Shown piece after piece: positions 56,708 through 64,000 of a stretch of DNA of 64,000 bases. Position 1 is the stretch's first letter, and each line of letters opens with the position of its first letter. Origin of the DNA: Arthrobacter sp. M2012083 (GTDB taxonomy: Bacteria; Actinomycetota; Actinomycetes; Actinomycetales; Micrococcaceae); contig NZ_AKKK01000011.1 of the NCBI RefSeq assembly GCF_000281065.1, positions 124,001 to 188,000 on the forward strand. Reading direction: 5' to 3'. A program made the translations under genes and the position numbers. Under the pieces are notes generated by a model, which saw nothing but the letters and a program-made list of their open reading frames with translations, was not told the DNA's origin and did no database searches.

Positions 56708-57985
56708 TCAGACGGCTCCGCTCGCCACCAGGGCATCCTGCTCGTTGTGGATCAAGTAGCTCCGCTGGATGGTGATCTGATCGGCCACGTACTTGGCGTC
56801 GTGCCAGACGCCCCAGATGAAGCTGGATCCGCGGCGTGACTGCCAGGGCAGGCCCAGGAAGTACACGCCAGGCTCGGTGGAGACACCGCGTTGCTGCAGG
56901 GGCTTTCCCTTCTCATCGAAAGCGTCCACTTGAAGCCAGCTGTAGTCCACTGCGAAGCCTGTTGCCCACACGATGGAGGCGACTCCAGCCCCGGAGAGGT
57001 CCAGCTTATGGATGGGGTTGGCGAGGCTCTCCGGGTCCGGCCTGAGGAAACGGGCTTCAGGTTCCTCAGGCAGATCCAAACCATTGCGTTCCACGTAGGC
57101 GTCGGCTTCGTCGAGCAACTCCAAGTAGTGGGCATCGCCGTTCGCAATGTTGGTACGGAGGTCGTCCGCGAAGCGCATGGTGCCGTCCTGGAACTCCATG
57201 GTCCGTCCCACGAGTTTGATCCCGTTCTCGGCGAGCGCGCGGAAATCGACCGTGTGTCCGCCTCCTGCCCCGCTGACCGCGATGGTCACGTGTTCTGCGC
57301 CCAGAGCTGGGGTTGAGGCGTCCCACTTGCCAAGGACCCCCAGCCACCAGCAGAAGTCCCGTCCCCGGTAGTTCCGCGGAGGCCGGTCATGTGGGCCAAC
57401 CGAGAGGAATACCTGGCGGCCTGAACGCTGGATTTCCGCGGCAATCTGCACGCCCGAGGAACCAGCTCCGACCACCAGCACGGCGCCCGGGGGCAGTTGG
57501 CCGGGGTTGCGGTACGAGCTTGAGTGCATCTGCATGAGTCCGGCGGTTTCGGGAACGACGGCGGGAATCACCGGACGCTGGAACGGCCCGGTTGCGGCTA
57601 CGACGTAGCGTGCGTTGAACTCGCCATCGGATGTTTGCACGTGGAAGCCAGGCGCGCCGGCGTTCCTGCGCACCGACTTTACTTCCACGCCGCAGTGAAC
57701 TGGCGCACCGATCTTGTCGGCGTACGCCACGAAGTAGTCTGCTACCTGCTCCTTGGACGGGAACGAGCCGGGCTCGATGTCGGTAAATTCCAGGCCCGGG
57801 AAACGATCGTGCCAGGCAGGCCCATTGGCAACCAGGGAATCCCATCTCATGGAACGCCACCGCTCAGCAATGCGGTGGCGTTCCAAAACGATGTGGGGAA
57901 TTCCCCGATCGCTCAGATGCTCGCTCATCGCTATCCCGGCCTGGCCTGCCCCTACGACGAGGACCTCAACCTCTTGGCTTGACAT
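56708..57985 (-). CDS. flavin-containing monooxygenase / NAD(P)-binding oxidoreductase (CzcO-like)
   Basis: 425 residues. Two dinucleotide folds: EVLVVGAGQAGIAMSEHL (FAD) and AVLVVGAGSSGVQIAAEI (NADPH), with the family linker MQMHSSSYRNPGQ and ATGPFQRPVIP between. The architecture matches single-component FMOs/Baeyer-Villiger-like proteins that oxidise amines, sulfides or ketones. AGGAG precedes ATG 57985 by 5 nt; an earlier start 12 codons upstream lacks one. Stands alone on the minus strand. Confidence 0.89.
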   Translation of the reverse strand: MSSQEVEVLVVGAGQAGIAMSEHLSDRGIPHIVLERHRIAERWRSMRWDSLVANGPAWHDRFPGLEFTDIEPGSFPSKEQVADYFVAYADKIGAPVHCGVEVKSVRRNAGAPGFHVQTSDGEFNARYVVAATGPFQRPVIPAVVPETAGLMQMHSSSYRNPGQLPPGAVLVVGAGSSGVQIAAEIQRSGRQVFLSVGPHDRPPRNYRGRDFCWWLGVLGKWDASTPALGAEHVTIAVSGAGGGHTVDFRALAENGIKLVGRTMEFQDGTMRFADDLRTNIANGDAHYLELLDEADAYVERNGLDLPEEPEARFLRPDPESLANPIHKLDLSGAGVASIVWATGFAVDYSWLQVDAFDEKGKPLQQRGVSTEPGVYFLGLPWQSRRGSSFIWGVWHDAKYVADQITIQRSYLIHNEQDALVASGAV

Positions 57986-58149
57986 GTGATCTCCTATGTG
58001 GCGAAAGGTCACAGCGCGCATGGGACGCTGCAGCCCTTTTCTGTGACGGTTAATTCATTTTCACGTGCCCAAAGTGCATCTGCATAGCGAATAAAACAGC
58101 ACAATCGCATCGGAAATTATGATGATCCGTCGGAGGCCGACATCTCCAC

Positions 58150-60990
58150 CTAGCGGGAAAGCTCCTCCAGCAACTCCACCACGTGCCGGTACTGGGAGCC
58201 CGTGGCGCGCGTCATGCCAAGCTCGCAGGTTCGGTTGCAGGAGGCGTGGGCAGCAGCGTTCATGTCCGCCACATCCATTGCTTGGCGCGCGGTTGCCGAC
58301 GCCGTCAGTTCCGGATGCAACATGCCCCTGTCGCCGGCAAACGCACAACAACCCCAGTTTTCGGGAATGTCCACACGATCCGCCACCGCCCCGGCCACCA
58401 CGCTGAGCGCATCATTCAGGCCCATCCGTGTTGAGGAACACGTGGGATGCAGCGCCAAAGAAGCAAGCTTTTCGTACTCGGGCAGGCGAGGCAGGATCCG
58501 TTCGGCTGCGAAGTCCACGGCGTCCACGATGCGCAAGGGAAGCTGGCCCTCCGCCGGGACTTCGGATTCCACCGCATGGCGCAAGCCTTCCGTGCAGGAC
58601 GACGCATCGCAGACGATGGGTAGCTCGCCGTCACGGGTTGCCTGGCGAAGCGCTGCCACGGTTTTCGCTCTCATGGTTTCCTGGCCGTCAGCCATCCCCT
58701 TGGAGGACCACGGCGTTCCACAACACAGGCCGTCAATTCCTTGCGGCACCAGGAGGGTGAGGCCTACCCGGGCGGAAAGCTGCTCGAAGCTGTACTGCAC
58801 CCCCTTGCCTGGCGATTCAGGAGACACATCTGCCGGCCCGAACATCGTGTTCACGCAGGCAGGAAAGTACACCGCATCCACGTGCCCTGCAGGGATCGGG
58901 CGTTTTCGCGCTGAGCCTCCGCCCGGCAGTTCAGGAGAGTAGAGGGGTACGGTATCTGCCCCAAAAATAGCCCGCGCTGCCTCGTTGGGCGGTTTGACGA
59001 CGGCTGACGGGAGCTTGTCCACCACTGTCAGCGCAAGAGCCGCTCCTCGGGTGACCCCTTCCCAGTGTTTGGAGGCGGCGTTCCACGCACCGTTGGTGAG
59101 TTTGCCGGCGTCGTTCTTTCTCAAGCGCTTCACCAGCGAACCTGTGTTGATGTCCACCGGGCAGGCCGTCTGGCACATGCCGTCCACGGCGCAGGTGTCC
59201 ACGGACTCGTACCCGTAGTCCCGCTCGAGCTCTTTCACCAAAGCCATGTCCCCGGCCAATCGCGCAGATTCAATGGCGCGCAGCGTGACAATCCTCTGGC
59301 GCGGCGTGAGGGTGATGTCCTTGCTGGGACAAACCGGCTCGCAATAGCCGCAGGAAACACATCGGTCCACTTCATCCGCTACTGGCGGTACCGTCTTGAT
59401 ATGCCGAAGGTGGGCCGTCGGGTCCTCATTCATCACCACACCCGGGTTGAGTATCCCCGCGGGGTCGAAGAGGTGCTTGATGGTGCGCATGACGTCGTAA
59501 AGCTCGTCGCCGTACTGCCGGTGAACGAAAGGAGCCATGACCCGCCCCGTGCCATGCTCCGCCTTCAGCGATCCTCCTTCAGCCAGCACCAGATCCACCA
59601 TGTCCTCGGTGAACGCGCTGTAACGGTGAAGTTCGGAGGCGGAAGCAAAACCGTCAGTCAGCATGAAGTGCACGTTGCCATCCTTGGCATGGCCGAAGAT
59701 CACGCTGTTGCTGTAGCCGTACTTATCAAACAGCCCTATCAGGACGCGGCAGGTGCGGCCAAGCACGGACACCGGCACCACAATGTCCTCCAACAGTGCC
59801 GTGGTGCCTTGGGGACGCGCCCCTGCCACGGTGGCATAGAGTCCCTTTCGCAGCTGCCACAACTGACCACGCCCCCTGGGGTCGACGGTAAACCGGGCAG
59901 GAGCTGACAGGCCAAGGCCCTTCAGGATGTCCGCCCCTCCGGCCTGAAGCTCTTCCAGTTGGCCCATGCTGCCCGCGGAGTACTCCACCAGAAGGGCGGC
60001 ATGGTCCCGGACCGCTATGTCATGCACGACGGCGGGCGTTCCCTTGAGTGTCTGGCCCACCTTGAGTGACAAGGCATCCATGAGTTCGATGGTCGCGGCT
60101 CCCGTTTCCACCAGCGCGGGCAGTGCAGCGTTTGCTGCCTCAAGATCCGGGAAGACCAACAGGCCTGCTGCGGCGTGCTGTAGCCGCGGAATGGTGCGGA
60201 AGATCGCCTCGGCCACGAATCCCAGGGTGCCTTCACTGCCAATGATCAGGTGCGTCAGGATGTCTACCGGGTTCCGGAAGTCCAGCAGGGAGTTCAACCC
60301 GTAGCCCATGGTGTTCTTCATGGAAAACTGCTGCCGGATCCTCTGCACGGAGTCCGGGTTGTTCCGGACCCGCTCGGAGAGCAAGGCCAGTCCCTGGTAC
60401 AGATCCGGCTCAACGGTGCGGAGCTTTTCCCCGGCATCGGGCGCCCCGGTGTCTATGACCGTCCCGGAAGGCAGCACTACGGTCAGCGACTCCAAGGTGC
60501 GGTACGTGTTGTCCACGGTGCCGCAGTTCATGCCGGAGGAATTGTTGGCTACAACCCCGCCGATGGTGCACGCCGCTTCGCTGGCCGGATCCGGCCCAAA
60601 CTTCCGTCCGTAGCGCGCGAGCCTCGCATTCAGTGCCCGAACGGTGACGCCAGGCTGGACGCGGACCCGCGCGCCGTCGTCGAGCACTTCAATATCCCTG
60701 AAGTTCCGGCGAACGTCCACCAGAACGCCATCGGTGACGGCCTGCCCGCTCAGGCTGGTACCGCCGGAGCGGAATGTCAGCGGCACTCCCTGGGCTGCGC
60801 TGGCACGCAGCAACCCACCAACGTCGGCGGCACTCTTCGCCGTGACCACCGCCTGCGGAATCAACAGGAAATGCGAGGCATCGTGGGCGTTGGCGTGGAG
60901 ATCAATCGCCCGGTTACTTACAGCGGCGGGATCCTGCACCGCAGCACGGAAGCCTGAGAGGTCAAGAAAAGCCACTGGGGCACCATCCAA
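58150..60990 (-). CDS. fused FAD-linked oxidase and Fe-S protein (GlcD-GlcF type, D-2-hydroxyacid dehydrogenase)
   Basis: 946 residues. An FAD_4 domain (about 40-230; LTFRSGGTSLSGQAVTDGVLV), FAD-oxidase C domain (about 260-520; KAEHGTGRVMAPFV), two 4Fe-4S motifs (CVSCGYCEPVCPS, CAVDGMCQTACPVD) and cysteine-rich CCG domains (LCCGTPW, GCCAFAGD) occur in order. Such fusions are membrane-associated D-lactate, glycolate or D-2-hydroxyglutarate dehydrogenases feeding quinone. The apparent start is TTG 60990; GTG 60975 is equally possible as neither has a good ribosome site. Confidence 0.89.
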   Translation of the reverse strand: MDGAPVAFLDLSGFRAAVQDPAAVSNRAIDLHANAHDASHFLLIPQAVVTAKSAADVGGLLRASAAQGVPLTFRSGGTSLSGQAVTDGVLVDVRRNFRDIEVLDDGARVRVQPGVTVRALNARLARYGRKFGPDPASEAACTIGGVVANNSSGMNCGTVDNTYRTLESLTVVLPSGTVIDTGAPDAGEKLRTVEPDLYQGLALLSERVRNNPDSVQRIRQQFSMKNTMGYGLNSLLDFRNPVDILTHLIIGSEGTLGFVAEAIFRTIPRLQHAAAGLLVFPDLEAANAALPALVETGAATIELMDALSLKVGQTLKGTPAVVHDIAVRDHAALLVEYSAGSMGQLEELQAGGADILKGLGLSAPARFTVDPRGRGQLWQLRKGLYATVAGARPQGTTALLEDIVVPVSVLGRTCRVLIGLFDKYGYSNSVIFGHAKDGNVHFMLTDGFASASELHRYSAFTEDMVDLVLAEGGSLKAEHGTGRVMAPFVHRQYGDELYDVMRTIKHLFDPAGILNPGVVMNEDPTAHLRHIKTVPPVADEVDRCVSCGYCEPVCPSKDITLTPRQRIVTLRAIESARLAGDMALVKELERDYGYESVDTCAVDGMCQTACPVDINTGSLVKRLRKNDAGKLTNGAWNAASKHWEGVTRGAALALTVVDKLPSAVVKPPNEAARAIFGADTVPLYSPELPGGGSARKRPIPAGHVDAVYFPACVNTMFGPADVSPESPGKGVQYSFEQLSARVGLTLLVPQGIDGLCCGTPWSSKGMADGQETMRAKTVAALRQATRDGELPIVCDASSCTEGLRHAVESEVPAEGQLPLRIVDAVDFAAERILPRLPEYEKLASLALHPTCSSTRMGLNDALSVVAGAVADRVDIPENWGCCAFAGDRGMLHPELTASATARQAMDVADMNAAAHASCNRTCELGMTRATGSQYRHVVELLEELSR

Positions 60991-61034
60991 TCCAGTACGG
61001 GAGTGGATTGCATTATGTCAGCAGCTCAGCGGCC

Positions 61035-61955
61035 CTACGGGACGGTGACCACAATTTTCCCGCGCGTGTGCCCTTCCATATTGAGCCGGAAGGCATCAGC
61101 GGCCTCAGCCAAAGGCAATGCGGTAGCCACTTCCACCCGGATTTTGTGCTCGTCCACCAGGTCGGCGAGCTGCTGCAGCTCGGCCCCCACCGGATTGACC
61201 CACATCCAGGTGCCACCGTGGGATTCCACCTCGCTGTCGGCGATGGAGGCATGCCGCCCGTTCGCTGCCAGGACCTCCAGCGTTGCTTCAAGATTGCCGC
61301 CTACGAAGTCGGCCACAACGTCCACTCCTTCCGGACGCATCGCCTTAACCCGCTCAGCGAGCCCCTCGCCATAAGCAACGGGTTCGGCACCCAGAGACCG
61401 CAGGAAGTCATGGTTCTTCTCCGACGCCGTGGCGATGACCTTCGCGCCACGCGCCACGGCGATTTGAATACCAAGGGAGCCGACTCCGCCAGAACCGCCA
61501 TGGATCAGCACCGTCTCGCCGGACGTGAGACCCAAGCGGTTGAGGACCTGGAAAGCAGTGAGTCCGGCCAAGGGAAGTCCCGCCGACTCGTTCCAGTCCA
61601 ATGATTCCGGCTTGCGGGCGAGCAGCCGCTCCGGCAAGGCGATGTACTCGGCAAAACTGCCGCCGTGGACGTAGTCCTTGCGGCCATAGGAGATCACTTG
61701 GTCACCGGGCTTGAAATGGGGTGCATCAATACCCACTGCTTCCACAACGCCTGCAACATCCCAGCCCGGGATCGCCGGAAATTGGAGGTCCATGAACGAG
61801 TCCAAGTAGCCGGCCATGATTTTCCAGTCCACAGGATTAACCGACGCCGCCTTCACTTTGACCAGTACCATGCCCGGCCCCACTTTGGGCATTGGCCGCT
61901 CCGTCAGTTCCAGGACGTCCGGGTTTCCGTATTCGCTATAAGTAATTGCCTTCAT
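61035..61955 (-). CDS. NADP-dependent zinc-less quinone oxidoreductase (MDR family)
   Basis: 306 residues. GroES-like domain (MKAITYSEYGNPDVLELTERPMP) without zinc ligands, and NADPH-binding VLIHGGSGGVGSLGIQIAVARGAKVIATAS. This is the QOR-type group reducing quinones or enones. It ends 44 nt before the GlcD-GlcF gene on the same strand and may be read through into it. Confidence 0.9.
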   Translation of the reverse strand: MKAITYSEYGNPDVLELTERPMPKVGPGMVLVKVKAASVNPVDWKIMAGYLDSFMDLQFPAIPGWDVAGVVEAVGIDAPHFKPGDQVISYGRKDYVHGGSFAEYIALPERLLARKPESLDWNESAGLPLAGLTAFQVLNRLGLTSGETVLIHGGSGGVGSLGIQIAVARGAKVIATASEKNHDFLRSLGAEPVAYGEGLAERVKAMRPEGVDVVADFVGGNLEATLEVLAANGRHASIADSEVESHGGTWMWVNPVGAELQQLADLVDEHKIRVEVATALPLAEAADAFRLNMEGHTRGKIVVTVP

Positions 61956-62016
61956 ATGAGCGCCAACTCCCGTTTAGGGCCGCGTATTCCAGACAGGCAC
62001 GACGACGGCCTGCCGC

Positions 62017-62250
62017 CTAGTCGAAGAAGCCGACGATGTAGCCGATGAAGAACAGCAGGGTCAGCAGCACGCCAGCGCCGATGGCTGCCAGCCACAGGAA
62101 CTGCGTGCCTTTCCTGGGGCCACCTTCGTCGTGGCCTTGGGGACCGACTGTTGATGATTCGCCGGGAGGCGTCTCTCCAGGGGGCACTCCCCCACCCGGC
62201 TCCAGGCCGGTGATCTTGTCCTCATACGGGTCGGGGTTGCTTCCGGACAC
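62017..62250 (-). CDS. small single-pass membrane protein, DUF6480-like
   Basis: 77 residues. The N-terminus NPDPYEDKITGLEPGGGVPPGETPPGESS matches, in landmark LEPGGGVPPGETPP, the actinobacterial DUF6480 family; one C-terminal helix (FLWLAAIGAGVLLTLLFFIG) spans the membrane. Start is GTG at 62250 with GAGGAG 6 nt upstream, not the much longer open frame above it. Function unknown. Confidence 0.75.
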   Translation of the reverse strand: MSGSNPDPYEDKITGLEPGGGVPPGETPPGESSTVGPQGHDEGGPRKGTQFLWLAAIGAGVLLTLLFFIGYIVGFFD

Positions 62251-62347
62251 ATTCACTCCTCGATCGCAGTGCTGGTGCTCAGTCCCAGCGTAACGAATCG
62301 CCTTCCCCAGACCTACAGCAACCTTACTAATCGCCGTCAACGCGTAC

Positions 62348-63229
62348 TTAGCTCTGTGGACGATCCCACGTCGCATCCCGTGTTGAGGTCCGGAGCCGGT
62401 ACAAGGATGTTGTGGCTGTGAGGTAAAGATCTTGACCGTCGGCCCCTCCGAAGCAGAGATTGGAGACCTTTTCAGGGACTTCGACGGCGGCCAGCAGCGC
62501 ACCGCTGGGGGCGTAGACGCGCACTGACGAGCCCGCCGACGTCCACACGCGACCCTCGATGTCCACACGGAAGCCGTCCGAGGCCGCATCGTCTTCGAGC
62601 TCAACGAATGTGCTGCCAGCGCCGCACGAGCCACCGTTGACCGGGTAGACAGCAATCCGGAACGGCACTCCCAAAGCCGGACCTGCCGTGTCAGCCACAT
62701 ACAGGAGCGACTCATCCGGGGAGAACGCCAGCCCGTTGGGGTGGACCAGATCCGTGACCATGGGAGTCAGCTCTTCCGTTTCCGGGTCGAAGCGGAAGAC
62801 GTAGCAACCGCCGTACTCCTGCTCACCTTCGTGCCCTTCCACCGTCCCGGGAAGAATTCCATAGGGAGGATCGGTAAACCAGACTGTGCCATCCCCAGCC
62901 ACGACGACATCGTTGGGCGAGTTGAGCCGATGCTCACCGAACGCTTCAACGATCGGCGTCACCACGCCGTCGTGGTCCCGCTCAATGCGCCTGCGGCCGT
63001 GGCTGCACTGCACCACGCTGCCGTCACGGTCCAGCGTCCGCCCGTTGGTGTATTCGACGCCGGCGGCGTACTCGCGCGTCGCGCCGGTAGAAGGCGAGAA
63101 CTCAAGGATCCTGTTGTTGGGAATGTCGCTCCAACGAACGGTCTGCGACTGCGGAATCCAGAGAGGACCCTCCGCCCAGACGGTTCCTTCAAACAACTTT
63201 TCCAAGGTGCCGGTGATCAGTTCATCCAT
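62348..63229 (-). CDS. SMP-30/gluconolactonase family protein
   Basis: 293 residues forming a six-bladed propeller: EGPLWIPQSQTVRWSDIPNNRIL, LNSPNDVVVAGDGTVWFTDPPYG, PNGLAFSPDESLLYVADT, GFRVDIEGRVWTSAG, LCFGGADGQDLYLTATTSLYRL. The metal-site Glu, Asn and Asp are in EGPLW, NSPNDV and SPDES. Members hydrolyse sugar lactones. It overlaps no gene and lies 10 nt after an MFS transporter on the same strand, probably its uptake or efflux partner. Confidence 0.91.
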   Translation of the reverse strand: MDELITGTLEKLFEGTVWAEGPLWIPQSQTVRWSDIPNNRILEFSPSTGATREYAAGVEYTNGRTLDRDGSVVQCSHGRRRIERDHDGVVTPIVEAFGEHRLNSPNDVVVAGDGTVWFTDPPYGILPGTVEGHEGEQEYGGCYVFRFDPETEELTPMVTDLVHPNGLAFSPDESLLYVADTAGPALGVPFRIAVYPVNGGSCGAGSTFVELEDDAASDGFRVDIEGRVWTSAGSSVRVYAPSGALLAAVEVPEKVSNLCFGGADGQDLYLTATTSLYRLRTSTRDATWDRPQS

Positions 63230-63239
63230 GCCTTCGAGA

Positions 63240-64000
63240 CTAATCGTTCGCGGGCTCCGAGCTGGGCTTCGCGGCCGGTTCGGCGGTGTTGCCCTTCCCC
63301 TCAGCAGGCATCGCCAGCACCGCCACTACAGTAAGGACTGCGCTGACAAGCACAGCCACGAATACCGCAGTTGAGGCCGAAACGGTGGTTTTCGGATCGG
63401 GACCGCCGCTGGCGCCGTTGGCATAGATAGCGTTGGCAATGGCACCGAAAACGGCCACGCCAATGGAACTGCCGATGGAGCGGGCAAACAGGTTGGTACC
63501 CGTGACCACCCCGCGTTCGTTCCATTCGACGCTGGTTTGCGCGGCAATGAGGCTCGGCGTTGCCACCAGCCCGAGCCCGAGCCCAACGATGAAGCACGCC
63601 ACCGCCACCAGGATGACGCTGGGCGATGAGGCCGTGACGGCAAGGACAGCCGTGCCGATGACCGTAATCACGATGCCGATGATGCCTGTGTTCCGAAATC
63701 CGATGCGGAGATACAACCGGCCGGCTTGAGACGCACTGATGGGCCAGCCAATGGTCAAGGCTGCCAAGGCGAGCCCGGCCAAAAGGGGTGAGGTTTTCAG
63801 GGACCCTTCCAGGAACGTTGGGACGTAGGAAGTAAGCCCAAGCATGACGGCACCAACGCCGAAAGAGATCATCGCCGTCGTCGCCAGCAGCCTGCGGGAG
63901 ACAACCCAAGGTGGCAGGACCGGCTCAGCAGCCTTCCTTTCCACTAAGAGAAACGCTGCGAACAACAAGGCCCCGCCGGCAAAAACAGAGATGCTGATCG
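63240..64000 (-). CDS. MFS transporter (DHA2-like), C-terminal part, cut by window edge
   Basis: The last 250 or so residues of a major facilitator; the frame is open to the right edge. Six to seven hydrophobic helices are visible: MISFGVGAVMLGLTSYVPTFLEG, GLALAALTIGWPISASQAGRLYLRIGFRNTG, LVAVACFIVGLGLGLVATPSLIAAQTSVEWNERGVVTG, then RSIGSSIGVAVFGAIANAIY, as in 14-helix DHA2 drug efflux pumps. It precedes the SMP-30 gene by 10 nt. Start not visible. Confidence 0.86.
   Translation of the reverse strand, partial: ISISVFAGGALLFAAFLLVERKAAEPVLPPWVVSRRLLATTAMISFGVGAVMLGLTSYVPTFLEGSLKTSPLLAGLALAALTIGWPISASQAGRLYLRIGFRNTGIIGIVITVIGTAVLAVTASSPSVILVAVACFIVGLGLGLVATPSLIAAQTSVEWNERGVVTGTNLFARSIGSSIGVAVFGAIANAIYANGASGGPDPKTTVSASTAVFVAVLVSAVLTVVAVLAMPAEGKGNTAEPAAKPSSEPAND

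Noticed and set aside
62251..62715. Upstream extension of the DUF6480-like frame
   Set aside because: It overlaps the SMP-30 gene in another frame; GTG 62250 has GAGGAG directly upstream.

Overview
The window is GC-rich, densely coded chromosomal DNA from an actinobacterium, most likely an Arthrobacter/Paenarthrobacter-type soil Micrococcaceae. That assignment is an inference from protein families: a DUF222/HNH (13E12-like) endonuclease, a class F sortase, a DUF6480-like small protein, many catabolic ABC/MFS/FAD enzymes with TetR/LacI/LysR regulators, and GTG/TTG starts. I see no rRNA, tRNA, CRISPR array, insertion sequence or phage gene. About 60 protein genes are supported; the first and last are cut by the window edges.

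Layout. 1-1.2 kb: end of an HpaB-type flavin-dependent aromatic monooxygenase, a cupin and its flavin reductase. 1.3-5.1 kb: small monooxygenase and an NgcEFG-like sugar ABC transporter. 5.2-15.1 kb: TPR protein, MmcQ/YjbR protein, polysaccharide deacetylase lipoprotein, CoA-binding protein, ECF sigma factor with a repeat-rich membrane partner, DUF222-HNH protein, a TetR/saccharopine-dehydrogenase-like pair behind a 32-bp palindrome, a 50 % proline peptide, AI-2E-family permease and a DUF1801 protein. 15.4-17.1 kb: secreted metallophosphoesterase. 17.2-25.6 kb: a seven-gene polyol-phosphate operon (MFS, FGGY kinase, GlpD-like dehydrogenase, alkyl-DHAP-synthase-like flavoprotein, GlpP antiterminator, small monooxygenase, Zn-alcohol dehydrogenase) with an intrinsic terminator in its leader. 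25.8-26.3 kb: TasA/SipW-like secreted protein. 26.3-32.4 kb: amino-acid-type ABC transporter with Gfo/Idh/MocA and DadA-like enzymes, divergent from a LacI regulator with paired operators. 32.5-39.1 kb: TAT-exported PHP hydrolase, APP1-type phosphatase, class F sortase with its probable DUF3494 surface substrate, Na+/H+ antiporter. 39.1-42.3 kb: TetR/hydrolase pair with tandem operators, MHS transporter. 42.3-51.9 kb: APC permease, YtcJ-like amidohydrolase, NCS1 permease, aldehyde dehydrogenase, copper amine oxidase, TetR. 51.9-56.7 kb: LysR with a RidA-DUF1028-M20-aspartase operon. 56.7-64 kb: FAD monooxygenase, fused GlcD/GlcF dehydrogenase, quinone oxidoreductase, small membrane protein, SMP-30 lactonase, MFS.

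The strongest candidate for an under-described system is the GlpP-linked operon at 17.2-25.6 kb. It encodes a firmicute-style antiterminator, has a textbook terminator between promoter and first gene, and carries a glycerol-kinase homologue in which the glycerol-binding Glu84 is Ser, so the substrate may not be glycerol. Second are three operons where perfect palindromes sit on the promoter of the regulator's own operon, and third the dedicated sortase/DUF3494 pair.
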